Below are positions 6,853 through 13,553 of a stretch of 16,130 nt of DNA, one piece after another (within the stretch, counting starts at the first letter, position 1; each line of letters opens with the position of its first letter). Source of the stretch: DAOTXL01 sp034434895 (GTDB lineage Bacteria > Chloroflexota > Anaerolineae > JAAYZQ01); NCBI GenBank assembly GCA_034434895.1, contig DAOTYI010000206.1, positions 1-16,130 on the forward strand, written 5' to 3'. The notes beneath the pieces are model-generated. The model saw only the letters and a program-made list of their open reading frames with translations, did not search any database and was not told where the DNA came from. Position numbers and translations under genes: made by a program.

Positions 6853-6918
6853 TGAAACGTGACGGTCATGAACCCCCGAAAACATCTGTAGGGCAACGGC
6901 GAGCAGTTGCCCTGATGA
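6842..6918 (+). repeat. 14-nt direct repeat spanning two possible starts of the DUF2079 gene
   Basis: AGTTGCCCTGATGA occurs at 6842-6855 and again at 6905-6918, 63 bases (21 codons) apart and in the same frame. Each copy contains CTGATGA, so the overlapping stop/start junction appears twice. GGGCAAC (6891-6897) pairs with GTTGCCC (6906-6912) to make a 7-bp hairpin just before the second ATG (6915). Confidence 0.7.
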
Positions 6919-9347
6919 TCGCGCGCCTTCGAACCTGGCGGGGCGAATGGGCCGTCTGGGCCTTGATTGCGCTGTATATCGCCTTCTTTGGCACCCTGAC
7001 GGTCCAAAAACAGAATGCCTTTCAGACCACCGCCTTTGACCTGGGCAATGTGGACCAGGCGGTGTGGAACACCCGTCACGGTCGCCTGTTCGCCATGACC
7101 AACATCGAGGGATTGACCAACCGCCTGGGCACACACGTCGAGCCGATCCTGCTGCCCATCTCCCTCCTCTATTTCATCTGGAGTGACCCGCGTGCCCTGC
7201 TCCTGTTGCAGACCTTCGTCATCGCCCTGGGGGCCTGGCCGGTCTACCTTCTCGCTCAGCAAGCAGCAAGCAGCAAGCGGCAGGCGGCTGACAATATCCA
7301 ACATCCCCTACCCAATACCCGCTCCCGCTCAACCTCCATCCTGGCCCTGACTCTTTCCGCCGCTTACCTCTTGTTCCCGGCCCTGCAATCGGCCAACCTG
7401 TTCGATTTTCATGCCGTTTCGCTTGCCCCGACCTTTTTTCTATGGGCATTTTACCATCTGGAGAGAGGGGAGTGGAGCCGGTATGCCCTCTTTGCCCTGC
7501 TGACCATGAGCTGCAAAGAGGAGATGCCTCTCCTGGTGGCCATGCTCGGCCTGTATGCCCTGTTGGTCTGCCGCCGGCGGTGGGTGGGGCTGATCACGAT
7601 CCTGGTGGCTGCCGTCTGGTTCTGGCTGGCGGTGGGCTGGCTGATGCCCCGTTTCGACACGCAGGGGGTCTCCCCCCTGGCCGGCCGCTATACCCACCTG
7701 GGGGACAGCCTGCCGGAGATGGCCGTCACGCTGCTCACCCGGCCGGGCGTGGTGCTGGAGCAACTACAGCGGGCGGAGGCCGGGGCCTATGTGCGCGACC
7801 TGCTGGCCCCGACCGCCTTTCTGTCACTCCTGGCCCCGCAGGTCCTGGCTCTGGCCCTGCCGACGCTGGCCGTCAACCTGCTGAGCAGCGACGGCTTTAT
7901 GCACCAACTGGAGGGTTTTCACTACGGTGTCACCCTGGTCCCCGTCGTTGTGGTCGCAGCGGCCTATGGCGCGGAGTGGCTGATCCGCCGTCTGCCTGGC
8001 ATCCGGTCCCTGCCGCTGCTCCTGGCTGCTGCCATCCTGGTGGCGACGCTGGTGTATCACCGCACTCACGGCTACACGCCGCTGGCGGCCGGGTTTGCGG
8101 GGAGCTGGCCGCAGGTGACCGACCATCACCGCCTGGGGGAAGAGATGGCGGGTCGCATCCCGAGCGGAGCGTCGCTGGCGGCGCTGCCCTACCTCAACCC
8201 GCACGCCAGCCAGCGCCGGCAGCTTTTCACCCTCGACCGCGTGGAGGAGGGCCTCCTGGCGCCGCTCCACCAGGCCGACTATCTATGGCTGGATGTCACC
8301 CATTCCTGGCCGCTGCACCCCAACGACCTGAAGGCCGCCGTAGAGAAGCTGCTGGCCGGCGACTATGGGGTCGAGCAGGCGACCGACGGCTGGCTGCTGT
8401 TGCGGCGCGGCGCACCCGGCAAAACCCTGCCCGACTCGTTCTACGACTTTGCCCGCGCCCCGGACCCTCAGCCTCAATACCCCATGCACCTGCAGTTCCT
8501 GCTCGACGGGGAGCCTGCCCTCGAATGCCTCGGCTTTGACCTCCATTGCAGCCTGCGCCCGGCGGGCTGTGCTCTGACCTTCTACTGGCGCGCCCTCCAT
8601 CCCCTGCCGTCTGGCCTGCGCCTCTACCCCTTTTACATGGACGACGCCACCGGCCAGATCCTCGAAGACACCGGCCTGCGCCCCCTGGTGGCCACCCTCT
8701 GGTATCCCCCGCAGCGCTGGCGGGAGGGCGAAATCGTCAGGACCGATACCCTGCCCTGGGATGTTGGCCCGACCTTCAGCGTTGGCCTGGGCGTGGTGCA
8801 GGGTGACGATTGGGGCCAGGTCGGCCGGCGACTGCCCATCCGTGTCGAGTCGTCCGACCTGGTCGTCCGCCTGTTCGACGGCGACACCTGGGCCCGCCTG
8901 CTACATGTCGAGGGGGGAAAGCGGGTGGAGGAGTGGCGCACCTTCACCCCTCCCTCGCCCCAACATCCTCTCGACGCCGATTTCGGCGGCCAGATCCATC
9001 TTTTGGGCTATGACCTGGCCTGCACCGCTACAACCTGTGATCTGCGGCTTTACTGGCAGGCCCAAAAACGCCTGGAAACCAGCTACACCGTCTTTGTCCA
9101 CCTGCTTGGCCCGGCCGGCAACCTCCGCGCCCAGGCCGATTCGGTGCCTCGGGGCGGGGGTTATCCGACGGTGTGGTGGCTGCCCGGTGAAGTGGTGGCC
9201 GACTCCCTGACCCTGCAACTCCCACCCGACACCCCCGGCGACCTGCCTGACCGCCTGATCGTCGGTCTGTACGATCCCGTCAGCGGGGAACGCCTGCCGG
9301 TGATCGGCACCGGTGCTGACGCGGTCGAATTGACCCGGTTGCCATAA
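6852..9347 (+). CDS. DUF2079 integral membrane protein with two C-terminal beta-sandwich modules
   Basis: The 831-residue protein matches DUF2079 (PF09852) in its first 400 residues: AFDLGNVDQAVWNT (61-74), the LGTHVEPILLPISLLY motif (92-107) and about ten membrane helices. The family resembles GT-C transferases but its activity is unknown. Residues 410-525 are a soluble domain; two beta modules follow (about 552-670 and 708-830: DFGGQIHLLGYDL, YTVFVHLL, WLPGEVV). The last module closely matches the last module of the upstream GT39 protein. Residues 137-161 (about QAASSKRQAADNIQHPLPN) interrupt the loop between two membrane helices and are encoded by simple repeats. ATG 6852 overlaps the previous stop; ATG 6915 (MIARLRTWRG) is an alternative start and removes 21 residues that look like a duplication. 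Confidence 0.85.
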   Translation: MKRDGHEPPKTSVGQRRAVALMIARLRTWRGEWAVWALIALYIAFFGTLTVQKQNAFQTTAFDLGNVDQAVWNTRHGRLFAMTNIEGLTNRLGTHVEPILLPISLLYFIWSDPRALLLLQTFVIALGAWPVYLLAQQAASSKRQAADNIQHPLPNTRSRSTSILALTLSAAYLLFPALQSANLFDFHAVSLAPTFFLWAFYHLERGEWSRYALFALLTMSCKEEMPLLVAMLGLYALLVCRRRWVGLITILVAAVWFWLAVGWLMPRFDTQGVSPLAGRYTHLGDSLPEMAVTLLTRPGVVLEQLQRAEAGAYVRDLLAPTAFLSLLAPQVLALALPTLAVNLLSSDGFMHQLEGFHYGVTLVPVVVVAAAYGAEWLIRRLPGIRSLPLLLAAAILVATLVYHRTHGYTPLAAGFAGSWPQVTDHHRLGEEMAGRIPSGASLAALPYLNPHASQRRQLFTLDRVEEGLLAPLHQADYLWLDVTHSWPLHPNDLKAAVEKLLAGDYGVEQATDGWLLLRRGAPGKTLPDSFYDFARAPDPQPQYPMHLQFLLDGEPALECLGFDLHCSLRPAGCALTFYWRALHPLPSGLRLYPFYMDDATGQILEDTGLRPLVATLWYPPQRWREGEIVRTDTLPWDVGPTFSVGLGVVQGDDWGQVGRRLPIRVESSDLVVRLFDGDTWARLLHVEGGKRVEEWRTFTPPSPQHPLDADFGGQIHLLGYDLACTATTCDLRLYWQAQKRLETSYTVFVHLLGPAGNLRAQADSVPRGGGYPTVWWLPGEVVADSLTLQLPPDTPGDLPDRLIVGLYDPVSGERLPVIGTGADAVELTRLP
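7258..7334 (+). repeat. in-frame low-complexity insertion within the DUF2079 gene
   Basis: AGCAAGC units are repeated at 7258-7276 and decay into GGCAGGCGG; the following stretch (CAATATCCAACATCCCCTACCCAATACCC) is a C/A-rich simple repeat. Together they encode about 25 hydrophilic residues between VYLLAQ and SILALTL, where family members usually have a short loop. The length keeps the frame open. It looks like dispersed simple-sequence DNA tolerated in a loop. Confidence 0.55.
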
Positions 9348-9403
9348 ACTTTTGGGGGCCCTGCGTCCGGCCTGGCTCCCTCTCCTTCCGGTCGGACCGC
9401 CAT

Positions 9404-9432
9404 TTGCCCCAGCCCGGCCTTTTGAGTATAAT
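9404..9432 (+). promoter_or_regulatory. promoter of trpS and the MFS gene
   Basis: TTGCCC (9404-9409) and a perfect TATAAT (9427-9432) are 17 bp apart. Transcription would start near 9439, 50 nt before the trpS ATG. The rest of 9348-9403 shows no clear terminator for the upstream operon. Confidence 0.65.
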
Positions 9433-9437
9433 GAGGG

Positions 9438-9457
9438 GGGCGGCACAGGTGTCGCCC
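9438..9457 (+). promoter_or_regulatory. near-palindrome at the trpS transcription start
   Basis: GGGCGGCACAGGTGTCGCCC folds back on itself (GGGCGGCA with TGTCGCCC, one G-U pair). It begins at the predicted +1 and could be an operator or a 5'-end hairpin that stabilises the mRNA. There is no T-box (no AGGGTGGNACCGCG element) and the leader is too short for one. Confidence 0.35.
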
Positions 9458-9488
9458 ATCTCACTACAGCGGAGGGATCGGGTCAAAG

Positions 9489-10469
9489 ATGGCAAAACAA
9501 GGGCGAGTCTTCAGCGGGGCGCGGCCCACCGGCCGACAGCACCTGGGCAACTACCTGGGGGCGATCCGCAACTATGTGGCGCTCCAGGATGAGTTCGAGT
9601 GTATCTATTGCGTGGTGGACCTCCACGCTCTGACCACTCTGGAGGATACCCATCGGCTGAAAGAGTGGACCTTCGAGATGGTCCTCGATTGGCTGGCGGC
9701 CGGCATGAGGCCCGAGGAGACGATCCTCTTTGTCCAGTCCCATGTGCCGCAGGTCACCGAGCTGCACACCATCCTGTCCATGGTCACGCCGCTGGGCTGG
9801 CTCACCCGGCTGCCCACCTTCAAAGAAAAGGTGCGCCAGCAGCCCGACAATGTCAACTATGGGCTGGTGGGCTACCCGGTGCTCATGGCCTCCGACATTG
9901 TCCTGTACAAAGCCAATGTGGTGCCGGTCGGGGTGGACCAGGCCCCGCATCTGGAGTTCACCCGCGAGATTGTGCGCCGTTTCAATCACCACTTTGGTCC
10001 GGTGCTGGTCGAACCCGAGGCCCGACACACCGACTTTCCCAAGGTGTTGGGCATTGACGGCGTGAACAAGATGAGCAAGTCGCTGGACAACCATATCGAG
10101 ATCGCCGCCGGGCCGGACGAAATCTGGCAGCGGGTGCGGATGATGGTCACCGATCCGGCCCGCCGCTACCGCACCGACCCCGGTCACCCCGAAGTGTGCA
10201 ACGTCTTTAGCCTGCATGGCTTTTTCTCGGCGGCAGAGGTGGCCCAGATCGAGGCCGATTGTCGAACGGCGGCCATCGGCTGTGTGGAGTGCAAAAAGCG
10301 GTTTGCCCGGAACCTGAGCGACTATTTTGCCCCGTTCCGTGAACGCCGGGCGCAGTTTGCCGCCGACGCCGACTATGTGTGGGATCTGTTGGCCGATGGC
10401 GCACGGCGGGCCAGGGCCATTGCCGATCAGGTGCTCGGCGAAGTCAAGGCTGCCATTGGCCTGCCCTGA
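9489..10469 (+). CDS. trpS: tryptophanyl-tRNA synthetase
   Basis: This 326-residue protein is a class I TrpRS of normal bacterial length. It charges tRNA-Trp with tryptophan in the cytoplasm. The HIGH-equivalent is HLGN at 18-21 (SGARPTGRQHLGNYLGA), the KMSKS loop is at 194-198, and GYPVLMASDIVLYKANVVPVGVDQ (128-151) contains the conserved Asp (136) that reads the indole nitrogen. The start has GGAGG 13 bases upstream, a slightly long spacing. It has its own promoter, and the MFS gene follows after 11 nt. Confidence 0.97.
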   Translation: MAKQGRVFSGARPTGRQHLGNYLGAIRNYVALQDEFECIYCVVDLHALTTLEDTHRLKEWTFEMVLDWLAAGMRPEETILFVQSHVPQVTELHTILSMVTPLGWLTRLPTFKEKVRQQPDNVNYGLVGYPVLMASDIVLYKANVVPVGVDQAPHLEFTREIVRRFNHHFGPVLVEPEARHTDFPKVLGIDGVNKMSKSLDNHIEIAAGPDEIWQRVRMMVTDPARRYRTDPGHPEVCNVFSLHGFFSAAEVAQIEADCRTAAIGCVECKKRFARNLSDYFAPFRERRAQFAADADYVWDLLADGARRARAIADQVLGEVKAAIGLP

Positions 10470-10480
10470 GCGCCCGTCCC

Positions 10481-11635
10481 ATGTTCCGGGGCGACCACTC
10501 CCCTGCCGCCTTTTATCTGGCCCTGGCTGCCAACTTTTTTTTCTTTGCCAGCTTCCAATGGACCTTTGTCACCCTGCCCGGCTATGTTCAGCAGCTCGGT
10601 GGGCAGGCGGCCCAGATCGGTCTGGCCATTGGCCTGGCCACCCTCAGCGCCGTGCTGGTGCGGCCTGGGGTTGGGCCCCTGGTGGACCGGTGGGGGCGCA
10701 AGCGGCTGCTGCTGGCGGGGGCCGGGCTTTTCGCTCTGGAACCGATCCTCTATCTCCTGACGCCGGGGGTGTGGCCCTTTCTGGCCGTGCGGCTGCTGCG
10801 TGGCCTGGGCCTGGCGGCCTTTACCACGGCCTACACCGCCCTGGTGGCCGACCTGGCCCCGCCGGCGCAGCGGGGTGAGGCGCTTGGCCTGGCGGGGGTG
10901 ACCAACAACCTGGGACTGCTGTTCGCCCCGACGTTGGGAGCTCTGGTGCAGGCTCGCTGGGGCTATCCGGCCCATTTTCTGTCTGCGGCGGCCATCGGCG
11001 CGGCCAGCTTCCTGACGCTCTTGCCACTGCCGGCCTCCCGGTCGCAGGCGGAACCGGCGGTGAAGCGGATCGGGCTGTGGACTGTTGCCCGGTTGCGCGC
11101 CGTGCAGGCAGCAGCTCTGGGCAGCACCGGCCTGGCTGTGGCCTATGGCGCGGTGTTGGGCTTTTTATCCCCCCTGGCGGCTGACAGGCAGCTCACCGCA
11201 GCCGGGAGCTACTTTACCACCTTTGCCCTGACCATGATGGTCTGCCAGGCTGTTGCCGGCTGGCTGTCAGACCGGGTGGGACGGCAGGCTATTGCCGTGC
11301 CCGGCCTGATCGTCGCCGGGCTGGCCACCGCCGGGCTGCCACTGGCGCGCACCGACACTGCGCTGTTGACCTGTGGTGCGGGCCTGGGCCTGAGCTGGGG
11401 TCTGGTGCGGGTCGGCCTGGACACCGCCGTGGTGGACGCCGTCCCGGCGGAGGGACGTGGCTCCGCCCTGGGCTTTCTCTACACCTGCTTCGATGCCGGG
11501 ATCGGGGTCGGAGCCTTTGGGCTGGGGATCATCGCCCAGGCGCAAGGATACGCCGCGACATTTGTGGTCGCTGCCTCCTGGGCTGCCGTCGCCCTGGCAG
11601 TATTTGTCTGCCGCCGGGAACGCAAAGAGCGCTGA
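10481..11635 (+). CDS. MFS transporter
   Basis: The 384-residue protein has about 12 hydrophobic helices in two similar halves. The loop between helices 2 and 3 holds motif A (GPLVDRWGRKRLL, 65-77), and its second-half counterpart is GWLSDRVGRQAI. The layout is like drug/sugar efflux members of the major facilitator superfamily; the substrate cannot be told from sequence. The start ATG 10481 is 11 nt after the trpS stop but has no clear ribosome site, so translation may depend on trpS; an upstream in-frame extension into trpS is open but unlikely. Confidence 0.88.
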   Translation: MFRGDHSPAAFYLALAANFFFFASFQWTFVTLPGYVQQLGGQAAQIGLAIGLATLSAVLVRPGVGPLVDRWGRKRLLLAGAGLFALEPILYLLTPGVWPFLAVRLLRGLGLAAFTTAYTALVADLAPPAQRGEALGLAGVTNNLGLLFAPTLGALVQARWGYPAHFLSAAAIGAASFLTLLPLPASRSQAEPAVKRIGLWTVARLRAVQAAALGSTGLAVAYGAVLGFLSPLAADRQLTAAGSYFTTFALTMMVCQAVAGWLSDRVGRQAIAVPGLIVAGLATAGLPLARTDTALLTCGAGLGLSWGLVRVGLDTAVVDAVPAEGRGSALGFLYTCFDAGIGVGAFGLGIIAQAQGYAATFVVAASWAAVALAVFVCRRERKER

Positions 11636-11640
11636 GAGTT

Positions 11641-11667
11641 CTCTGTGTCCTGGTGTCTTTGTGGTTA
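11641..11667. repeat. part-copy C of the dispersed palindromic repeat
   Basis: CTCTGTGTCCTGGTGTCTTT followed by GTGGTTA resembles the right half of copy B (GGTGTCCTTTGTGTCCTGGTGG). It occupies the 54-nt gap between the convergent MFS and zinc-ribbon genes. No strong terminator hairpin with a U-tract is seen in this gap. Confidence 0.45.
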
Positions 11668-11689
11668 ACTGCGTAACTCTGTACAAAAA

Positions 11690-12031
11690 CTACTTGTTCT
11701 TCAGATTTTGATAACAATCCTTGCAATACACGGGGCGATCGGCGCGAGGCTCAAAGGGGACCTGGGTTGGCTTACCGCAGGCGGCGCAGATGGCATTGTA
11801 CATGCGGCGGGATTGCTCTCCACGGCCCTGACGGTCAGACGCGGGGGAACTCCGGCCGCTGGCCGGACGGTCGCTACCGGGGCGGCCGGACTTGCGCGCT
11901 GCCCGGCAAGAAGGACAGCGCCTGGGCTCTGAAAAGCCGCGCTCCTGATAAAATTCCTGCTCGCCGGCTGTGAAGATGAAGGTGTTGCCACAGTCGGCAC
12001 ATTCCAGCTTGCGATCTCGGAAGCTTGCCAT
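11690..12031 (-). CDS. zf-trcl zinc-ribbon protein with two CxxC pairs per half
   Basis: The 113-residue protein has two zinc-binding parts. The N-terminal zf-trcl type domain (PF13451-like) has C11-AD-C14, then FTAGEQEFYQERGF (20-33), then C39-PS-C42. The C-terminal part has C82-AA-C85-GKPTQVPFEPRADRPVYC103-KD-C106. A Ser/Arg/Gly-rich linker (48-75) joins them. The family is common in Chloroflexota and its function is unknown; RNA or ribosome binding is possible. The ATG is preceded by AGGAGG at an unusually long distance (12-14 nt). An intrinsic terminator lies directly upstream (see 12056-12091). Confidence 0.85.
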   Translation of the reverse strand: MASFRDRKLECADCGNTFIFTAGEQEFYQERGFSEPRRCPSCRAARKSGRPGSDRPASGRSSPASDRQGRGEQSRRMYNAICAACGKPTQVPFEPRADRPVYCKDCYQNLKNK

Positions 12032-12131
12032 GAGAATCTTTTACTCCTCCTGAACAAAAAGACCGCTGGACTGTAGAAGTTCCCAGCGGTCACTCCAGCA
12101 CAGATTCTTCCGACGGGCCCTGCCACATCGT
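12032..12131 (-). promoter_or_regulatory. leader of the zinc-ribbon gene, candidate attenuator or small RNA
   Basis: From the predicted start near 12131 the transcript runs about 75 nt to a U-run and another 25 nt to the ATG. Besides the terminator it has a competing 6-bp stem: GCTGGA (minus, 12099-12094) with TCCAGC (minus, 12070-12065), which would break the terminator. AGAATCT (minus, 12108-12102) also pairs perfectly with AGATTCT (minus, 12039-12033), the bases just before the start codon. These alternatives are typical of conditional leaders, but no known riboswitch class is recognised. Confidence 0.4.
12056..12091 (-). terminator. intrinsic terminator between the radical SAM and zinc-ribbon genes
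   Basis: On the minus strand GACCGCTGG (12091-12083), a 13-nt loop and CCAGCGGTC (12069-12061) are followed at once by TTTTTG. A 9-bp GC-rich stem plus U5 is a standard Rho-independent terminator. It would end the radical SAM transcript, and also any transcript started at the promoter 12137-12165. Confidence 0.8.
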
Positions 12132-12136
12132 TAACA

Positions 12137-12165
12137 ATTGTATCTCAACTTGCCGGAAATGTCAA
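12137..12165 (-). promoter_or_regulatory. consensus promoter upstream of the zinc-ribbon gene
   Basis: On the minus strand TTGACA (12165-12160) and TACAAT (12142-12137) are exactly 17 bp apart. The -35 box overlaps the TGA stop of the radical SAM gene. This is one of the closest matches to consensus in the window, and it fires into a terminator 40 nt later. Confidence 0.7.
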
Positions 12166-13541
12166 ATCGTCGGCGTCGGGCCACCGTGGTATTGATTGTA
12201 TAACGGGCAGCCTCCCCCGCACAAGATCTGGTCGGGGCAGTGGTAGCATTTCTCCATCATAAAGTCACGGCGGCGCAGATAGCGGGCCAGCTCATGCTCC
12301 CAGATCGCCTCCCACGGGTCGGTCAGGATGTTGCCCAGGGCCACATAGTAGCTCTGACAGGGGATCACATCGCCGTTAGGCTCGACACACATGTTATAGT
12401 GAGCGGCGGTGCAGCCTTTGACCCCCAATTCCATGCCCACCGGATCGAGTTCGCAGTATTGGGTGGGAGTGTACCAGATGAGGCGCAGGTGGTGTCGGGC
12501 CGTTGCCTCTTTGACCCGCTCCAGAATGGGGGCCAGATCGCCCTCAGCAATGCCCTGGCCCACCGCCACCGCCGCCCCGGAGTAGATCAGGCTGTTGCAA
12601 CCAAAGGTGGGCACACCCAGGGAGGCCACAAACGCGATCGTCTCCTCAATGCCGTCCACATTGGCGGTGGTCAGAGTGGTGTTGGTCATCATATACACAT
12701 CGGCGTTCACCACGGTCTTGATCCCTTCGACCGTTTCCCGCCAGGCCCCCGTGACCCCTACCATCCGGTCGTGGACCGCTTCGTCATGGCTCTCCAGGGT
12801 GATCTGGATGTGGTCGAGCCCGGCCAGCAGCAGTTCGTCCAGGTAAGCCCGGTCGCGCAGCCGCCGCCCGTTGGTCTGCAGGCCGGTCACCAGGCCCACA
12901 TCCTCGGCATAGCGGACCAGTTCCACCAGGTCGGGCCGCAGGGTAGCCTCGCCGCCGGTAAAGGTCAGGTGCGGGATGCCCAGCTCCCAGCAACGGTCAA
13001 TCACCTGCTTCCACTGCCCGGTGGACAGCTCCGGGAAGTCGCGGGGGCGGCCGACATAGCAGTGCGGGCAATCGTTCTGGCAGCGGTAGGTCAACGCCAG
13101 GTCCATGCGGTAGGGAGCGGACAGCTCGGCGCTCAGCGGTTCGATCTGCTCGATCTCCAGGTAGGTGACGGGGCAGACCTCCTCGCCGGCCTGGGCGATC
13201 TGCCAGATGGTTTCCCGCAACGACTCAAAGTCGGCCTGGGCTGTGGCCCGGCTGACGTTGTAGCGGCGGGCGATCTCACGGACAGCCTCGTCGGTCCTCT
13301 TTCCCTGCAGGATCAGGGCAGCGTGCTCTGTGGCCGTCTGGTTGAGGTGCAGCACCCTGGCGGCGTTGATGAGCAGCACCCCCCGCCCATCTTTTTCCAC
13401 CCGCAGGTGCAGTCGGAACTGCTGCGGTGCATCGGGCGGCGTCTGATAGTGGTAGATGCCCGGCGCCAGCGGCCGGTGCGGTTCAAACCAGCTTTTCACA
13501 CGATCCAGAAAGGGCATGTTCCCCCCTTTCAAAAGGGACAT
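12162..13541 (-). CDS. PqqD-like / radical SAM / SPASM peptide-modifying enzyme
   Basis: The 459-residue protein has three parts. An N-terminal PqqD-like (RRE-type) winged helix covers about 60-115 (HLNQTATEHAALILQGK). The radical SAM core has C154-x3-C158-x2-C161 (CQNDCPHC) for the 4Fe-4S cluster and TGGEAT (195-200) for SAM binding. A SPASM domain follows, with C377, C385, C395 and C432-x2-C435-x5-C441-x3-C445 for auxiliary clusters. Such proteins (PqqE, AlbA, sactionine and ranthipeptide synthases) modify peptides. The start is not settled: ATG 13541 (AGGTGG overlapping the upstream TAG), GTG 13553 or ATG 13517 (MPFLDRVKSW). It follows the DUF2207 gene by 12 nt; the Cys-Ala tail of that protein is its likely substrate (inference). 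Confidence 0.9.
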   Translation of the reverse strand: MSLLKGGNMPFLDRVKSWFEPHRPLAPGIYHYQTPPDAPQQFRLHLRVEKDGRGVLLINAARVLHLNQTATEHAALILQGKRTDEAVREIARRYNVSRATAQADFESLRETIWQIAQAGEEVCPVTYLEIEQIEPLSAELSAPYRMDLALTYRCQNDCPHCYVGRPRDFPELSTGQWKQVIDRCWELGIPHLTFTGGEATLRPDLVELVRYAEDVGLVTGLQTNGRRLRDRAYLDELLLAGLDHIQITLESHDEAVHDRMVGVTGAWRETVEGIKTVVNADVYMMTNTTLTTANVDGIEETIAFVASLGVPTFGCNSLIYSGAAVAVGQGIAEGDLAPILERVKEATARHHLRLIWYTPTQYCELDPVGMELGVKGCTAAHYNMCVEPNGDVIPCQSYYVALGNILTDPWEAIWEHELARYLRRRDFMMEKCYHCPDQILCGGGCPLYNQYHGGPTPTI

Positions 13542-13553
13542 GGTTACTACCAC

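Noticed and set aside
5707..7134. Minus-strand open frame (475 codons) opposite the GT39/DUF2079 junction
   Set aside because: It crosses the overlap of two recognised genes and has no motif; it is an artefact of high GC.
7442..8539. Plus-strand out-of-frame open frame (365 codons) inside the DUF2079 gene
   Set aside because: It is very rich in Gly, Pro, Arg and Ala, has no motif, and overlaps the membrane protein in another frame.
9433..9488. T-box or tryptophan attenuator before trpS
   Set aside because: The leader is about 50 nt and has no T-box sequence, no run of Trp codons and no terminator.
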